Part shown: piece by piece, positions 25,951 to 35,941 of the stretch | Numbering within the stretch: position 1 is the stretch's first letter | How the letters are laid out: every line of letters begins with the position of its first letter | Assembly (NCBI RefSeq): GCF_020164585.1 | Contig: NZ_JAIQZF010000003.1 | Coordinates: forward strand, 1 to 64,000 | Direction of reading: 5' to 3' | Source of the DNA: Psychroflexus curvus | GTDB lineage: Bacteria > Bacteroidota > Bacteroidia > Flavobacteriales > Flavobacteriaceae | DNA: 64,000 nt | Notes under the pieces: generated by a model | What the model was told of the DNA's origin: nothing | What the model saw: the letters and a program-made list of their open reading frames with translations, nothing else | The model's database searches: none | Position numbers and translations under genes: made by a program

Positions 25951-25975
25951 GTACAAAGAGTTTAATTAAAATTTT

Positions 25976-26593
25976 TTAAAGTTCAATCGTTTTAAACTTA
26001 TAATCACTAAACGTCTCCAGGGTTTTCTCTAAAGCGTATTTCATGTTGGTTTCCGCTTTTAAACTGTCGTGAAAGACAATGATGCTGCCCGGTTTTACTC
26101 GATTTTGGATTCGACTAAAACAGTGTTCTTTGGAGACTTTTTCAGAATAATCTTTGCTGATGATATCCCACATGACGATGTGCTGATGATCTTTTAAAAT
26201 GCCCCGGGCCTGCGAAGAGGTGCACTTGCCGTAAGGTGGCCGAAAGAGGTTGGATTGAGCTGAATTTGATCGCATTTCATCCTGACACAACTTTATATCT
26301 TTTAAATACTCCATAGCCGAGGTCTTCCAACCGTTGCTATGATAAAAGGTGTGATTACCTACAGCATGGCCTTCAGAAAGGATTTGTTTGAATAGTTCAG
26401 GATGTTTTCTAATGTTATCTCCAATGCAAAAGAAGGTGGCTTTTGCCTTATATTTTTTTAAGGTTTCTAAAACCCAGGGCGTAATTTCGGGGATGGGCCC
26501 ATCATCAAACGTGAGGAACATCTCTTTTTCCTGAGTAGAGATGCTCCAAACGCGTTTTGGAAATAGTGGTTTCAGAAAGTCAGTGGAGTTCAC
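25976..26593 (-). CDS. Polysaccharide deacetylase family protein (NodB domain)
   Basis: The 205-aa CE4 esterase has the catalytic-base motif TFDDGP near residue 28, the metal-binding GNHTFYH (His-x3-His) near residue 80, RPPYGKC and the late MWDIISKDY and IVFHDS motifs. It should remove N-acetyl groups from a cell-surface glycan or peptidoglycan. There is no obvious signal peptide, so localisation is unclear. It is 6 bp downstream of the DUF2723 gene and probably co-transcribed with it. Confidence 0.9.
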   Translation of the reverse strand: MNSTDFLKPLFPKRVWSISTQEKEMFLTFDDGPIPEITPWVLETLKKYKAKATFFCIGDNIRKHPELFKQILSEGHAVGNHTFYHSNGWKTSAMEYLKDIKLCQDEMRSNSAQSNLFRPPYGKCTSSQARGILKDHQHIVMWDIISKDYSEKVSKEHCFSRIQNRVKPGSIIVFHDSLKAETNMKYALEKTLETFSDYKFKTIEL

Positions 26594-26599
26594 ATCTAT

Positions 26600-29500
26600 C
26601 TATTCATTTGGAATTTGATCTGGTGATAATAAACTAGTGCTATCGCTTTCCTTTTTAACCTGTTCCATATCTTTCTGATTGAGTTCATCTAATAAGTCCT
26701 GGTCTACATCTTCAGACTCTGAATCCTGATAAAAATGACTGAATTTTTCTAAGTAGGAGTTAAATTCAGCTGCTTTTTCTTTCACCATTTCAGTGTCTTG
26801 CTGAATGATTAGGATATCGACTAAGCTTCTATATTTCTCGATTTCAGTAAAAATCTCATCTGCATTGGCAATTTGATTTTCATAAGTCATGCCTGCGTAA
26901 TAGTCAAGCCATTCCTGGTAATTGGTTGCGACTTGCTTCCACACTTCCCTGGCTTTTTCAGGTTTATTAATTTGATAATACCCTGTGATAAATGGTTCAA
27001 CCAATTGGTAATATTGGTAGTATTTGACAGGAATGTGTTTCATGCCCAAGTCAAGAATATCTTCTGCCTTGTCATACTTGTTTTCTTTAATCAGTTTTTC
27101 TACCAAACGAGCGAGATTGCTTCTATAGGTAATGGCATTTTTACGGGTTTCCGGATCGTGATAAATGTCACCGCTACCGCTATTTCCCCATTCCCAATCC
27201 ATAACGATATCGTACATTTTATCTTCGTCGATACGCCCCATGTCAAAAGGGTTGTTAGGGTTAACAGGAGTTTTGATAGGGACGAGCTTATACGTCACTC
27301 CTTCCAGTTGAAGGTAATCCTTCATCCAGAGGTAATCTTCATCTCTAAAACTTCCTCCTGTGAAGTAAATAGGTCTTTCCCAATCGTTATTGGCAAGTAA
27401 ATCCAGCATCATCAGGTTGGGCTTGTAGATCAAATTATCCTCAAGATTGATATCGATATAAGGGACAATCAAATCAGCATTTTCCGGTTTTACAATTCCA
27501 TTTTGTAATATTTTCTGTTTATCAACAGGAACTCTGATGTTTTTGGTTGGAAAGGTGTTGATGACCTGTCCGCTTTGCAGTTCGGCTTTAGTGGTTTCGT
27601 TATCACTTTTGATATACTGAATGAATTTATCTATCACCAGTGTATCACTTATCCGTGGGTCTGCTTGATACCAAACCGCATCGTTGGTTCCGTATTTATA
27701 GTCATCGTGTTTTAAAGTAGTTTCAATGGGTTCGCTTTCATAAGCTTTTTTTCTCATCTGGTCAATATACCAATCGGTTGCAAAAAGACTGGTGTTAATC
27801 GTTCTGACGTCGGTTCTATAGCCTTCAATTTCCTGAGCATACCATAACGCAAAGGTATCGTTATCACCAATGGTGAAGAGAATGGCATCTTCATCTACAG
27901 AATCCAGATACTTTTTGGCCATAGATAAAGTCGTGTATTTTCCTGAACGGTCATGATCATCCCAGTTTTCGGAAGCCATCAAAACAGGAACGCAAAGTAG
28001 ACATACCAATCCTACGAGCGGTGCTACTAATTTTGGAGTGATGTACCTTTTTAGATAATGGAAAATGGCATAAACGCCCAATCCAATCCAAATCGCAAAT
28101 ACATAGAATGAGCCTACAAGGGCATAATCTCTTTCCCTGGGTTCAAAGGGGCGTTCGTTGAGGTAAATCTTCAGTGCTATTCCTGTGAATAAGAAAAAGA
28201 CGGTAAGCACCCAAAAGCGTTTTACATCTTTGGACGCATGAAAGAACAGACCTATCAATCCTAAGATTAATGGTAAGAAATAATAGGTATTTCGTGCTTT
28301 ATTCTCAGCTAAATCAGAAGGAAGGTTTTCCTGACTACCCAATCTGTTTTCGTCAATAAAATCAATTCCACTCAGCCAATTTCCATCAAAATTGGTGTAC
28401 TTTCCTTGATTATCGTTTTGTCTTCCTGCAAAATTCCACATGAAATACCTCCAATACATATACCCCATTTGAAACTCTAAGAGGTAATTGAAATTGGAAG
28501 CAGTCGACGGTTTTTGAATATCTAAGTATTGGTTGAACTGCTTTAAAAAGCTGATATAACCATCTGAAGACACCTCACCTTTTCTGAAATCTTCTCTAAA
28601 CGTATTGACTATGGAATTCAATTCCTGTTCTCCTCGGTACTCTGGTTTTATTGAAAACTCCAAAGGCCCTGTAAACATCATATAATTGGACGCATGTTGC
28701 GTACTCCACATTCTTGGTAAAAACGTTTTATGCTTAGCGTCGGAGTTTTGCTTTGCATTTTTAAAATCGTTGATGATCACATATTCGCCTTTCGCTTCAT
28801 CCTTTTCATAGATAGCATCGTCGTCCAGATAAGGATTGTCTGGATCTAAACCAGCAAAAATTTCAGTAAACTGAGGTCCGTAGAATAAGTGTGTTTCTGG
28901 ATATTGGTCACGATTATAGTAGGCTAGAAGTTGCTGAGCACTACTGGGATCGTTTTCATTGATGACTGTTCCTGCATTGGCGCGGATAGGAAGCATGATC
29001 CAGCTCGAAAAGCCTATAAACACAAACAAAATGCAAAGCAAAACTGTATTGATATGGATATAATTTTTTCGCCTTGTGTATTTCAAACCAAAATAGAATC
29101 CAGCGATAACGATTAATCCAGCGATGATGGTTCCAGAGTTGAAGGGCAGTCCAATGCTATTGACAAAAAACACCTCCATCTTGGCGAAAAAGGTGAGTGA
29201 ATAGGGCAGGAGGAGTTTAAAGATAAACAGTAAAATACCTATCACAACCAAGTTGGCAATTACAAAGTTCTTGACAGTGATTGTTTTATAATTCTTGAAG
29301 TAATATAAAAAACCGATGGCCGGAATGGTAAGTAGCCCCATAAAATGCACGCCAAAAGACAAGCCGATAATCAGGCAAATTAAAATCAACCAGCGATTTC
29401 CTCTGGGCTTATGCATGTCTCTTTCCCATAGCAATCCGACGTAGAACATCGCGGCCATAAGACAAGCGGCCATGGCATAAACTTCTGCTTCTACAGCGCT

Positions 29501-29920
29501 AAACCAAAAACTATCTGTAAAGGTGAAAGTAAGAGCGCCAACTAAACTGCTGGCTAAGATGGCCATATCTGAAGCCTGAGATCTGACTTCAATGGTTTTT
29601 GTCAGTTTTTTTAGTAATAAAGTGATGGACCAAAACATGAACAGTATTGCAAAAGCACTTGCTACACCAGACATGAGATTGACCATAAAGGCAATCTGAC
29701 TTTCATCTGAAGCAAACATGGAAAAGAAAGCGCCGAAAATTTGATAAAAAGGAGCGCCCGGAGGGTGTCCTACCTGTAGTTTTGCAGAGGTGGATATATA
29801 CTCACCTGCATCCCAAAAGCTAGCGGTAGGTTCTGCAGTAAGATAATATGTAATGAAGGCTACTAAAAAGGCAAACCAACCTAATAGTTTGTTCCAAAGT
29901 GAGAAGGCGTGCTTTGTCAT
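26600..29920 (-). CDS. DUF2723 integral membrane protein (protein O-mannosyltransferase-like)
   Basis: The 1106-aa protein has about twelve hydrophobic segments in its first ~650 residues and a soluble C-terminal half ending in a charged tail. The first loop contains EPTASFWDAGEYISTSAK and GHPPGAPFY, typical of DUF2723, whose Asp/Glu pair resembles the catalytic motif of PMT-type GT-C glycosyltransferases. In Bacteroidetes these proteins are candidate O-glycosyltransferases using lipid-linked sugars. The C-terminal region (~870-1070) looks TPR-like. The neighbouring deacetylase would fit a glycan-related role. Confidence 0.85.
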   Translation of the reverse strand: MTKHAFSLWNKLLGWFAFLVAFITYYLTAEPTASFWDAGEYISTSAKLQVGHPPGAPFYQIFGAFFSMFASDESQIAFMVNLMSGVASAFAILFMFWSITLLLKKLTKTIEVRSQASDMAILASSLVGALTFTFTDSFWFSAVEAEVYAMAACLMAAMFYVGLLWERDMHKPRGNRWLILICLIIGLSFGVHFMGLLTIPAIGFLYYFKNYKTITVKNFVIANLVVIGILLFIFKLLLPYSLTFFAKMEVFFVNSIGLPFNSGTIIAGLIVIAGFYFGLKYTRRKNYIHINTVLLCILFVFIGFSSWIMLPIRANAGTVINENDPSSAQQLLAYYNRDQYPETHLFYGPQFTEIFAGLDPDNPYLDDDAIYEKDEAKGEYVIINDFKNAKQNSDAKHKTFLPRMWSTQHASNYMMFTGPLEFSIKPEYRGEQELNSIVNTFREDFRKGEVSSDGYISFLKQFNQYLDIQKPSTASNFNYLLEFQMGYMYWRYFMWNFAGRQNDNQGKYTNFDGNWLSGIDFIDENRLGSQENLPSDLAENKARNTYYFLPLILGLIGLFFHASKDVKRFWVLTVFFLFTGIALKIYLNERPFEPRERDYALVGSFYVFAIWIGLGVYAIFHYLKRYITPKLVAPLVGLVCLLCVPVLMASENWDDHDRSGKYTTLSMAKKYLDSVDEDAILFTIGDNDTFALWYAQEIEGYRTDVRTINTSLFATDWYIDQMRKKAYESEPIETTLKHDDYKYGTNDAVWYQADPRISDTLVIDKFIQYIKSDNETTKAELQSGQVINTFPTKNIRVPVDKQKILQNGIVKPENADLIVPYIDINLEDNLIYKPNLMMLDLLANNDWERPIYFTGGSFRDEDYLWMKDYLQLEGVTYKLVPIKTPVNPNNPFDMGRIDEDKMYDIVMDWEWGNSGSGDIYHDPETRKNAITYRSNLARLVEKLIKENKYDKAEDILDLGMKHIPVKYYQYYQLVEPFITGYYQINKPEKAREVWKQVATNYQEWLDYYAGMTYENQIANADEIFTEIEKYRSLVDILIIQQDTEMVKEKAAEFNSYLEKFSHFYQDSESEDVDQDLLDELNQKDMEQVKKESDSTSLLSPDQIPNE

Positions 29921-30052
29921 TGAACTAAAAATTTTGGACGAAAATAAACAATTATGAAATCTTACAAACGCCTGGTTTTGATTATTATTTGCTAAGTCAA
30001 ATAAGGCTTTAGATTAAACTTACTTTTTTCATGAATAATTTTTAAAAAGGGC

Positions 30053-30082
30053 TTGGTCATATAAAAGTAAGTTTTATATTTG
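30053..30082 (+). promoter_or_regulatory. Bacteroidetes-type promoter for tRNA-Gln
   Basis: TTG (30053-30055) and TATATTTG (30075-30082) match the -33 and -7 consensus with about 19 bp between them. The start would be near 30088, 10 nt before the mature tRNA. Confidence 0.75.
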
Positions 30083-30097
30083 CACTCCAATAATTAT

Positions 30098-30170
30098 TGG
30101 CCTATGGTGTAACTGGCAACACATCTGGTTTTGGTCCAGAAGAGTCTAGGTTCGAGCCCTAGTAGGCCAA
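30098..30170 (+). tRNA. tRNA-Gln (anticodon TTG)
   Basis: The 73-nt cloverleaf has acceptor TGGCCTA/TAGGCCA with discriminator A, anticodon stem TCTGG/CCAGA with loop TTTTGGT giving anticodon TTG, and T-arm CTAGG TTCGAGC CCTAG. Its 3' end (from 30162) is repeated twice downstream. Confidence 0.96.
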
Positions 30171-30518
30171 CACAAAACAAACCGATTTCTTAATTGAGGT
30201 CGGTTTTTTTGTTTTTGAATGAAAAGTTTTAAGGGCGATTCCTGAAGTTTCGAGATGTCCCAAGCTTAGTCGAGTGGAGCCCTACCTGTCAGACCAATTT
30301 TATGGGCTGGGTAGGCCAACACAAAACAAACCGATTTCTTAATTGAGGTCGGTTTTTTTGTTTTTGAATGAAAAGTTTTAAGGGCGATTCCTGAAGTTTC
30401 GAGATGTCCCAAGCTTAGTCGAGTGGAGCCCTACCTGTCAGACCAATTTTATGGGCTTGGGTAGGCCAACACAAAACAAACCGATTTCTTAATTGAGGTC
30501 GGTCTTTTTTGTTTTTGA
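30162..30518 (+). repeat. Tandem 149-150 bp units carrying copies of the tRNA-Gln 3' tail
   Basis: The string GTAGGCCAACACAAAACAAA begins at 30162 (inside the tRNA), 30311 and 30461. Two full units and a final tail plus terminator are present, nearly identical to one another. Each unit holds the tail, an intrinsic terminator, ~70 bp containing a REP-like TTTCGAGATG...TTAGTCGAG element, the octamer GAGCCCTA that also occurs in the tRNA (30154-30161), a 26- or 27-nt insert (30285-30310, 30434-30460) and the next tail. In the tRNA, GAGCCCTA abuts GTAGGCC directly; in the units the insert separates them. No coding sequence is present. Confidence 0.88.
30179..30210 (+). terminator. Intrinsic terminator after tRNA-Gln
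   Basis: AAACCGA (30179-30185) pairs with TCGGTTT (30200-30206), followed by T-rich sequence. Copies recur at about 30328-30360 and 30478-30510 in the tandem units. Confidence 0.8.
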
Positions 30519-30575
30519 TATTATGGTTATAAACTTATAAGTTTGAGGATTTGATTACTCCATTTAGATAAATAT

Positions 30576-30609
30576 ACAAACCTCTTAAAACTAGTTTTAA
30601 GAGGTTTGT
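30576..30609. terminator. Perfect 34-bp palindrome, probable bidirectional terminator
   Basis: ACAAACCTCTTAAAACT is followed by its exact reverse complement. It lies between the tRNA-Gln array and the 3' end of the lipoprotein gene and could stop transcription from both sides, although the flanking T tracts are weak. Confidence 0.6.
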
Positions 30610-30667
30610 AATTTGCTGTTATGCCTACCAGAAGATGATCAAAAATTAATGCTGAATCCTAATTTGA

Positions 30668-31678
30668 TTATTGATCCTCTTTTTGAAATTCAATGACCAG
30701 TGGTAGATGATCGCTTAGTGTTCTCATTTTTTCATCATCTAACAGTTCTGGTATGCCAGCCGAACCTTTTAAGTATTCCTGTTGCATATTGCCATTAAAT
30801 AAGACGTAATCTAATCTTCGAGAATGATTATCTGATGGATGCGTAAGAACATCTTCAGGCAAGGGATCGTAGAATTTTTTGGCTTCAGTTTCTCCTCGTT
30901 TTAAAGCTTCAATTTCCTTACTTCCTAAAGTAGAGTTTAAGTCTCCTGCAATTAATAGGTTTTGAGATGCATTCATTTTGATGAAACGCGAAAATTGGTT
31001 TTTTAAGAAATTAATTTGCCCCAACCTCATGGATTCGTTTCGATCTCCACGTCCGGCTTTTAGATGAAGACCGGTTAAGATAAAGTTGTAATCTCCTGAA
31101 GGGTAAACCTCTAAAGACCACATTCTCGTGTTCAGATTATTTTGTGTTTCAGAAAGCCCTTCTTCGTTGGTATAGTCAACTACTGGTGTAGTGACATTCC
31201 CATAAGCATAAAGAACACCTAAAGGAACCTTACTCATCAACACAACATTCATATACCAGCCATCACTGGGAGCGCTTGCGAAAAATTTATATCCCATTCC
31301 CTTCAAGTGCTCTTCAGCTATTTCTCGCAAAAACTTCGTGCTTTCAAACTCCTGTAGCACTACAATATCAGCATCAGTTTTTTTTAGTGCTTCAACCAAA
31401 TAAGCGACTTTATTGTCCATTTGTGGGTAAGGGTTGTTTTCTCTAAAAGAATCAATATAAGGATCGTCATACCCGTCCACAAAATGCTCTACATTCCAGG
31501 ACAAGATCTTAAATGTCCCTTTGTCTGAATACTCATAATCTGCCGGGATAACCCGAGAATCTTCGGAAGAGTCAATCCTGCTCATATTTTGAGAAGACTG
31601 ACAGCTTTGCAGCAGAGCTATTAAACAAATAGTTATTAGAAGTTTAAACTTTGAAGTATTAGTTTTAACTAACTTCAT
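30668..31678 (-). CDS. Endonuclease/exonuclease/phosphatase-fold lipoprotein
   Basis: The protein begins with a lipoprotein signal peptide (KLLITICLIALLQSC, lipobox LLQSC) and should be anchored by its cysteine. The mature part has the EEP fold: ILSWNVEH, VVLQEFE, LHLKAGRGDRN, IAGDLNS and the terminal SDHLPLVIEF, covering the metal and catalytic Asp/His residues. Relatives cleave nucleic acids or phosphoesters; the surface location suggests nutrient or DNA degradation, but the substrate is unknown. The frame extends to ATG 31702; ATG 31678 gives the most typical signal peptide. Confidence 0.85.
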   Translation of the reverse strand: MKLVKTNTSKFKLLITICLIALLQSCQSSQNMSRIDSSEDSRVIPADYEYSDKGTFKILSWNVEHFVDGYDDPYIDSFRENNPYPQMDNKVAYLVEALKKTDADIVVLQEFESTKFLREIAEEHLKGMGYKFFASAPSDGWYMNVVLMSKVPLGVLYAYGNVTTPVVDYTNEEGLSETQNNLNTRMWSLEVYPSGDYNFILTGLHLKAGRGDRNESMRLGQINFLKNQFSRFIKMNASQNLLIAGDLNSTLGSKEIEALKRGETEAKKFYDPLPEDVLTHPSDNHSRRLDYVLFNGNMQQEYLKGSAGIPELLDDEKMRTLSDHLPLVIEFQKEDQ

Positions 31679-31813
31679 ATTGTTGAGATTTGAATTCATC
31701 AATGATTCAGTTTATTTTTTGGTGAAGCGAATATAGATAAGTAAAACCAGAAATAAATTCATTTTTATTTTCTCATTGGTAACTTAACCTTAATTTAAAT
31801 TATTAAAATCGAA

Positions 31814-31847
31814 AAAGCTCTACAATTTTAATTGTAGAGCTTTTTAA
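31814..31847. terminator. Intrinsic terminator after infB
   Basis: AAAAGCTCTACAATT pairs with AATTGTAGAGCTTTT around a short loop, with A and T runs on either side. It lies 16 bp beyond the infB stop codon and also faces the start of the lipoprotein gene. Confidence 0.85.
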
Positions 31848-31862
31848 TATAAGTGATATAAT

Positions 31863-34643
31863 CTATTTAAGTTTTTTCTTAACTTCCACTTCCTGGTATG
31901 CCTCAAGAATATCTCCTTCCTGAATGTCGTTGTAGTTTTTCAACTGCATACCACAATCGTATCCTTTGGAAACCTCCTTCACATCGTCTTTGAAACGTTT
32001 TAGAGAAGTCAGTGTTCCTGTGTGAATGACGATACCGTCACGGATGAGTCGAATTCCAGAGTTTCTGTAAATTTTACCTGTCAATACCATACAACCAGCG
32101 ATTGTTCCAATTTTAGAAATCTTGAAAGTTTCTCTGATTTCTGCTGTACCCGTAATTTCTTCTTTCAGTTCTGGAGACAGCATGCCTTCCATCGCATCTT
32201 TGATGTCGTTGATAGCATCATAGATGATAGAATACATTCTGATGTCGATTTCTTCATTATCGGCAAGTGTTCTTGCATTTCCTGCAGGCCTTACGTTAAA
32301 TCCGATTATGACTGCTTCAGAAGCTGAGGCGAGAAGGACATCACTTTCAGTAATGGCTCCTACACCTCTGTGGATAATATTCACCTGAATTTCTTCAGTA
32401 GAAAGTTTTTGTAAACTGTCGGTTAAGGCTTCTACAGAACCATCCACATCTGCTTTCAGGATTATGTTCAATTCTTTAAAGTCTCCAAGAGCGATACGTC
32501 TACCAATCTCATCAAGCGTAATATGCTTTTGAGTTCGTACACTTTGTTCTCTTTGAAGTTGATTTCGCTTAGACGCTATATCTTTTGCTTCACGTTCGTC
32601 CTGCATGACCTGGAAGGTATCACCAGCTTGTGGTGCACCGTCAAGTCCAAGTATGGAGACAGGAGTAGAAGGGCCTGCTTCTTTCACTTTATTACCTCTC
32701 TCATCCTGCATGGCTTTTATCTTACCACTGGTAGTTCCGGCTAAGACGTAATCACCAATCTTTAAAGTACCCGCCTGTACCAAAATTGTGGACACATAGC
32801 CCCTACCTTTATCTAAGAACGCTTCCACCACACTACCTTTTGCAAGACGGTCTGGGTTTGCCTTCAGATCTAGTAATTCAGCTTCTAGCAATACTTTTTC
32901 CAATAATTCTGGAATTCCAGTACCTTCTTTTGCTGAAATCTCTTGGGATTGAATTTTACCACCCCAATCTTCCACTAGAAGATTCATGCTGGCTAAAGAT
33001 TGTTTAACCCTTTCAACATTAGCAGTAGGTAAATCTACTTTATTAATTGCAAATACAATTGGCACTCCTGCCGCTTGTGCGTGAGAAATAGCTTCTTTTG
33101 TTTGAGGCATCACATCATCATCTGCAGCAATCACAATAATTGCAATATCGGTGACTTGTGCACCCCTTGCTCTCATCGCTGTAAACGCTTCGTGTCCAGG
33201 TGTGTCAAGGAACGAAATAGTTTCTCCGGTTGCAATTTGAACACCGTAGGCACCGATGTGTTGAGTTATGCCACCCGACTCACCTGCAATCACATTTTCT
33301 TGTCTTATGTAATCCAATAAAGACGTTTTACCATGGTCAACGTGTCCCATCACTGTTACGATAGGGGCGCGTGGTTTAAGGTCTTCCGGATTTTCTTCGA
33401 TAACTTCTGTATTGTCTTCAACTTCTGCACTTACGAATTCAACATCAAAACCAAATTCTTCTGCAACTACACTTAAGGTTTCTGCATCCAAACGTTGGTT
33501 CATAGTCACCATCATGCCCAAAGACATACAGGCCGATATAATTTTAGTCACAGGTACATCCATCATGGTGGCAATTTCATTGACACTTACAAATTCTGTA
33601 ACCTTTAAGACTTTACTTTCTTTTTCTTGTTGATCGAGATCATCTTGAGAACGTTGTTTGTGTTGATCTCTTTTGTCTCGTCTATATTTTGCTCCTTTTT
33701 TACCAGAAGATCTGCCTTGAAGTTTTTCTAAGGTTTCTCTTACTTGTTTTTGGACTTCTTCGGGAGTAGGGTCTTCTTTTGGAGCTGCTTTAGCACCTCT
33801 TCTGGAAGAAGGTTTTGCACCACCTTTTTTGAAGTTAGGTTTATTTGCGCCAGGAGAAGTGTTAGTTTTAGAAATGCGTCTGCGTTTTCTTCGCTTGGAC
33901 GCTGCTTCTTTTTCTTTTTCCTTCTCTTTTTCTTTTTTGGTTGGTGTTTTCTTGAATTGATTTAAATCAATTTTTTCACCGGTAAAGTTTGGTCCAGAAA
34001 GTTTGGTGTACTGAGTTTGGTGCTTAACTTCTTCTGGAGTTTTTTCTTCTTCTGTTTTCTTCGTTTCAGGTTTTTCTTCAACCTTTTTTGGAGTTTCTTT
34101 TGAAGTTGGCTTAGCAGGTTTTGAAGACTTTTCAGGTTTATCTGATGATTTTTTGCTATCGGATTTGTTTTTCCTATCATCTTGAAGTTCAATTTTTCCC
34201 ACTTGTTTCAAACCGGAAATCTTGGACTTAGACCTAATAGTTTCTTCTTGTTGCTGCTTTGCTTTCTTGGATTCTTCAGCTTTAGACTTTTCCTCTTCTT
34301 CCTTGGCTTTTGCAGCTTCTTGAGCCTTCTTTTTATTTTCTTCTGCTTCTCGCTCTCTTCTGGCTTCGTCTTCTTTTTTCTTTTCAAGTTCCTGTTCTCT
34401 GGCAAGACGCAACTCCTCCTTCTCTTTTTTGCGCTCTTCGCTCACTTCTTTGGAAGCTACTTTCTTGCTTTTATCAGTTTCAAATTTGTCTGATAAAACC
34501 CCATAAACTTCCGAAGAAATTTTAGTGGTAGGTCTTGCTTCAATTTCGTAACCTTGAGTATTCAAATATTCCACAGCACGATCCAGTGAAATATTAAATT
34601 CTCTCAGTACTTTATTTAATCTTGTTTGTTTTGATTCAGCCAT
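31863..34643 (-). CDS. infB: Translation initiation factor IF-2
   Basis: IF-2 is the GTPase that places initiator tRNA on the 30S subunit. The 926-aa product has an N-terminal IF2_N segment, a ~280-residue highly charged Lys/Glu-rich linker (about 60-340), then the G domain with G1 GHVDHGKT (~431-438), G3 DTPGH and G4 NKVD, followed by domains II-IV, ending in [14 protein letters not shown]. The linker lengths vary between species and are long here, as usual in Bacteroidetes. It is the third gene of rimP-nusA-infB. Confidence 0.98.
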   Translation of the reverse strand: MAESKQTRLNKVLREFNISLDRAVEYLNTQGYEIEARPTTKISSEVYGVLSDKFETDKSKKVASKEVSEERKKEKEELRLAREQELEKKKEDEARREREAEENKKKAQEAAKAKEEEEKSKAEESKKAKQQQEETIRSKSKISGLKQVGKIELQDDRKNKSDSKKSSDKPEKSSKPAKPTSKETPKKVEEKPETKKTEEEKTPEEVKHQTQYTKLSGPNFTGEKIDLNQFKKTPTKKEKEKEKEKEAASKRRKRRRISKTNTSPGANKPNFKKGGAKPSSRRGAKAAPKEDPTPEEVQKQVRETLEKLQGRSSGKKGAKYRRDKRDQHKQRSQDDLDQQEKESKVLKVTEFVSVNEIATMMDVPVTKIISACMSLGMMVTMNQRLDAETLSVVAEEFGFDVEFVSAEVEDNTEVIEENPEDLKPRAPIVTVMGHVDHGKTSLLDYIRQENVIAGESGGITQHIGAYGVQIATGETISFLDTPGHEAFTAMRARGAQVTDIAIIVIAADDDVMPQTKEAISHAQAAGVPIVFAINKVDLPTANVERVKQSLASMNLLVEDWGGKIQSQEISAKEGTGIPELLEKVLLEAELLDLKANPDRLAKGSVVEAFLDKGRGYVSTILVQAGTLKIGDYVLAGTTSGKIKAMQDERGNKVKEAGPSTPVSILGLDGAPQAGDTFQVMQDEREAKDIASKRNQLQREQSVRTQKHITLDEIGRRIALGDFKELNIILKADVDGSVEALTDSLQKLSTEEIQVNIIHRGVGAITESDVLLASASEAVIIGFNVRPAGNARTLADNEEIDIRMYSIIYDAINDIKDAMEGMLSPELKEEITGTAEIRETFKISKIGTIAGCMVLTGKIYRNSGIRLIRDGIVIHTGTLTSLKRFKDDVKEVSKGYDCGMQLKNYNDIQEGDILEAYQEVEVKKKLK

Positions 34644-34698
34644 AAATTGCCTCTAATATTACCTCTTATATAATGTTACAAAGATGAGTTTAAATAAT

Positions 34699-35934
34699 CT
34701 ATTCTTCAAACTCTTCTTTTAAAATTTTGATCACGTTCTGAACCGTTTCTTCTTCCAAATCAGTTCTTCTTACGAGATCGCTTACTTCTAATTCTAAGAT
34801 ACTTTTGGCAGTATCCAAACCTATTCTGCTAAATTCTTTGATGACCCAGTCTTCGATTTCATCTTTGAATTCTGTTAATTCGACATCTTCTTCCTCAATA
34901 CCATCTCTAAAGACTTCAATGTTGAAACCAGTTAACTGACCGGCGAGTCTGATGTTATGTCCTCCTCGGCCAATAGCCTTGGATACTTCTTCAGGTTTTA
35001 AAGTGACTTCAGCATATTTCTTTTCTTCGTCAAGTTTTATGTTGACAATTTTGGCTGGACTTAAAGCTCGCTGAATGTAAAGTTGTGGGTTGTTGGTATA
35101 GTTGATGACATCTATGTTTTCATTCCCCAATTCTCTTACGATACTATGAATACGAGATCCTTTCATCCCAACACAGGCGCCTACAGGATCTATCCTGTCA
35201 TCATAGGTGTCTACTGCTACCTTAGCCTTTTCTCCAGGAATTCTCACAGCATTTTTAACCGTAATCAATCCATCAAAAACCTCTGGGATTTCTTGTTCAA
35301 ACAGTTTCTCCAGAAAAATTGGTGATGTTCTAGATAGTATGATAACAGGCTTATTGCCTTTTAGCTCTACCTTATCGATAACACCTCTCACGCTATCTCC
35401 TTTTCTGTAGAAGTCTGCAGGGATTTGATGTTCTTTAGGGATGATAAGCTCATTACCATCATCGTCAAGCAAGATCACTACATTGTGTCTTACGTGATGA
35501 ACTTCTGCGGTATATATTTCTCCTATTAAATCTTGAAAGTATTTAAAGGTATTGGTACTATCATGTTCATGGATTTTAGAAATCAGATTTTGTCTTAAAG
35601 CTAAAATCGCTCTTCGACCCAATTGAAAAAGTTTTACTTCTTCAGATACGTCTTCTCCAACTTCAAAATCGGGTTCAATCTTCCTAGCATCAGCAAGTGA
35701 GATTTCTTTATTTTCATCTTCTACTTCACCATCATTTACAACAATTCTGTTCCTCCAGATTTCTAAATCACCTTTATCCGGGTTGATGATAATATCAAAA
35801 TTGTCATCTTGTCCAAATTTCTTTTTTAAGGCATTTCTGAAGACGTCTTCAAGGATTGCCATTAAAGTTACCCGATCAATTAATTTGTCATCCTTAAATT
35901 CCGAAAATGAGTTGATCAAATCGATATTTTCCAT
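34699..35934 (-). CDS. nusA: Transcription termination/antitermination factor NusA
   Basis: NusA binds RNA polymerase and modulates pausing, termination and antitermination. The 411-aa product has the N-terminal polymerase-binding domain (1-130), S1 (~135-200, with HEHDSTNTFKYF before it), KH1 (GACVGMKGSRIHSIVREL) and KH2 (AIGRGGHNIRLAGQLTG), and a short acidic C-terminal region in place of the two AR repeats of E. coli. It lies 7 bp after rimP and 55 bp before infB. Confidence 0.97.
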   Translation of the reverse strand: MENIDLINSFSEFKDDKLIDRVTLMAILEDVFRNALKKKFGQDDNFDIIINPDKGDLEIWRNRIVVNDGEVEDENKEISLADARKIEPDFEVGEDVSEEVKLFQLGRRAILALRQNLISKIHEHDSTNTFKYFQDLIGEIYTAEVHHVRHNVVILLDDDGNELIIPKEHQIPADFYRKGDSVRGVIDKVELKGNKPVIILSRTSPIFLEKLFEQEIPEVFDGLITVKNAVRIPGEKAKVAVDTYDDRIDPVGACVGMKGSRIHSIVRELGNENIDVINYTNNPQLYIQRALSPAKIVNIKLDEEKKYAEVTLKPEEVSKAIGRGGHNIRLAGQLTGFNIEVFRDGIEEEDVELTEFKDEIEDWVIKEFSRIGLDTAKSILELEVSDLVRRTDLEEETVQNVIKILKEEFEE

Positions 35935-35941
35935 AATATCT

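Noticed and set aside
26873-27400. A 175-codon frame opposite the DUF2723 gene
   Set aside because: It is antisense to a clearly conserved gene and its open length follows from the codon bias of that gene.
33900-34420. Short repeats in the infB N-terminal region as a possible CRISPR or satellite
   Set aside because: These are Lys/Glu codon runs within a conserved gene, with no regular spacing.
34182-34493. Phe/Leu-rich frames opposite infB
   Set aside because: They are the complement of the Lys/Glu-rich IF-2 linker, so they look like membrane proteins only by base composition.
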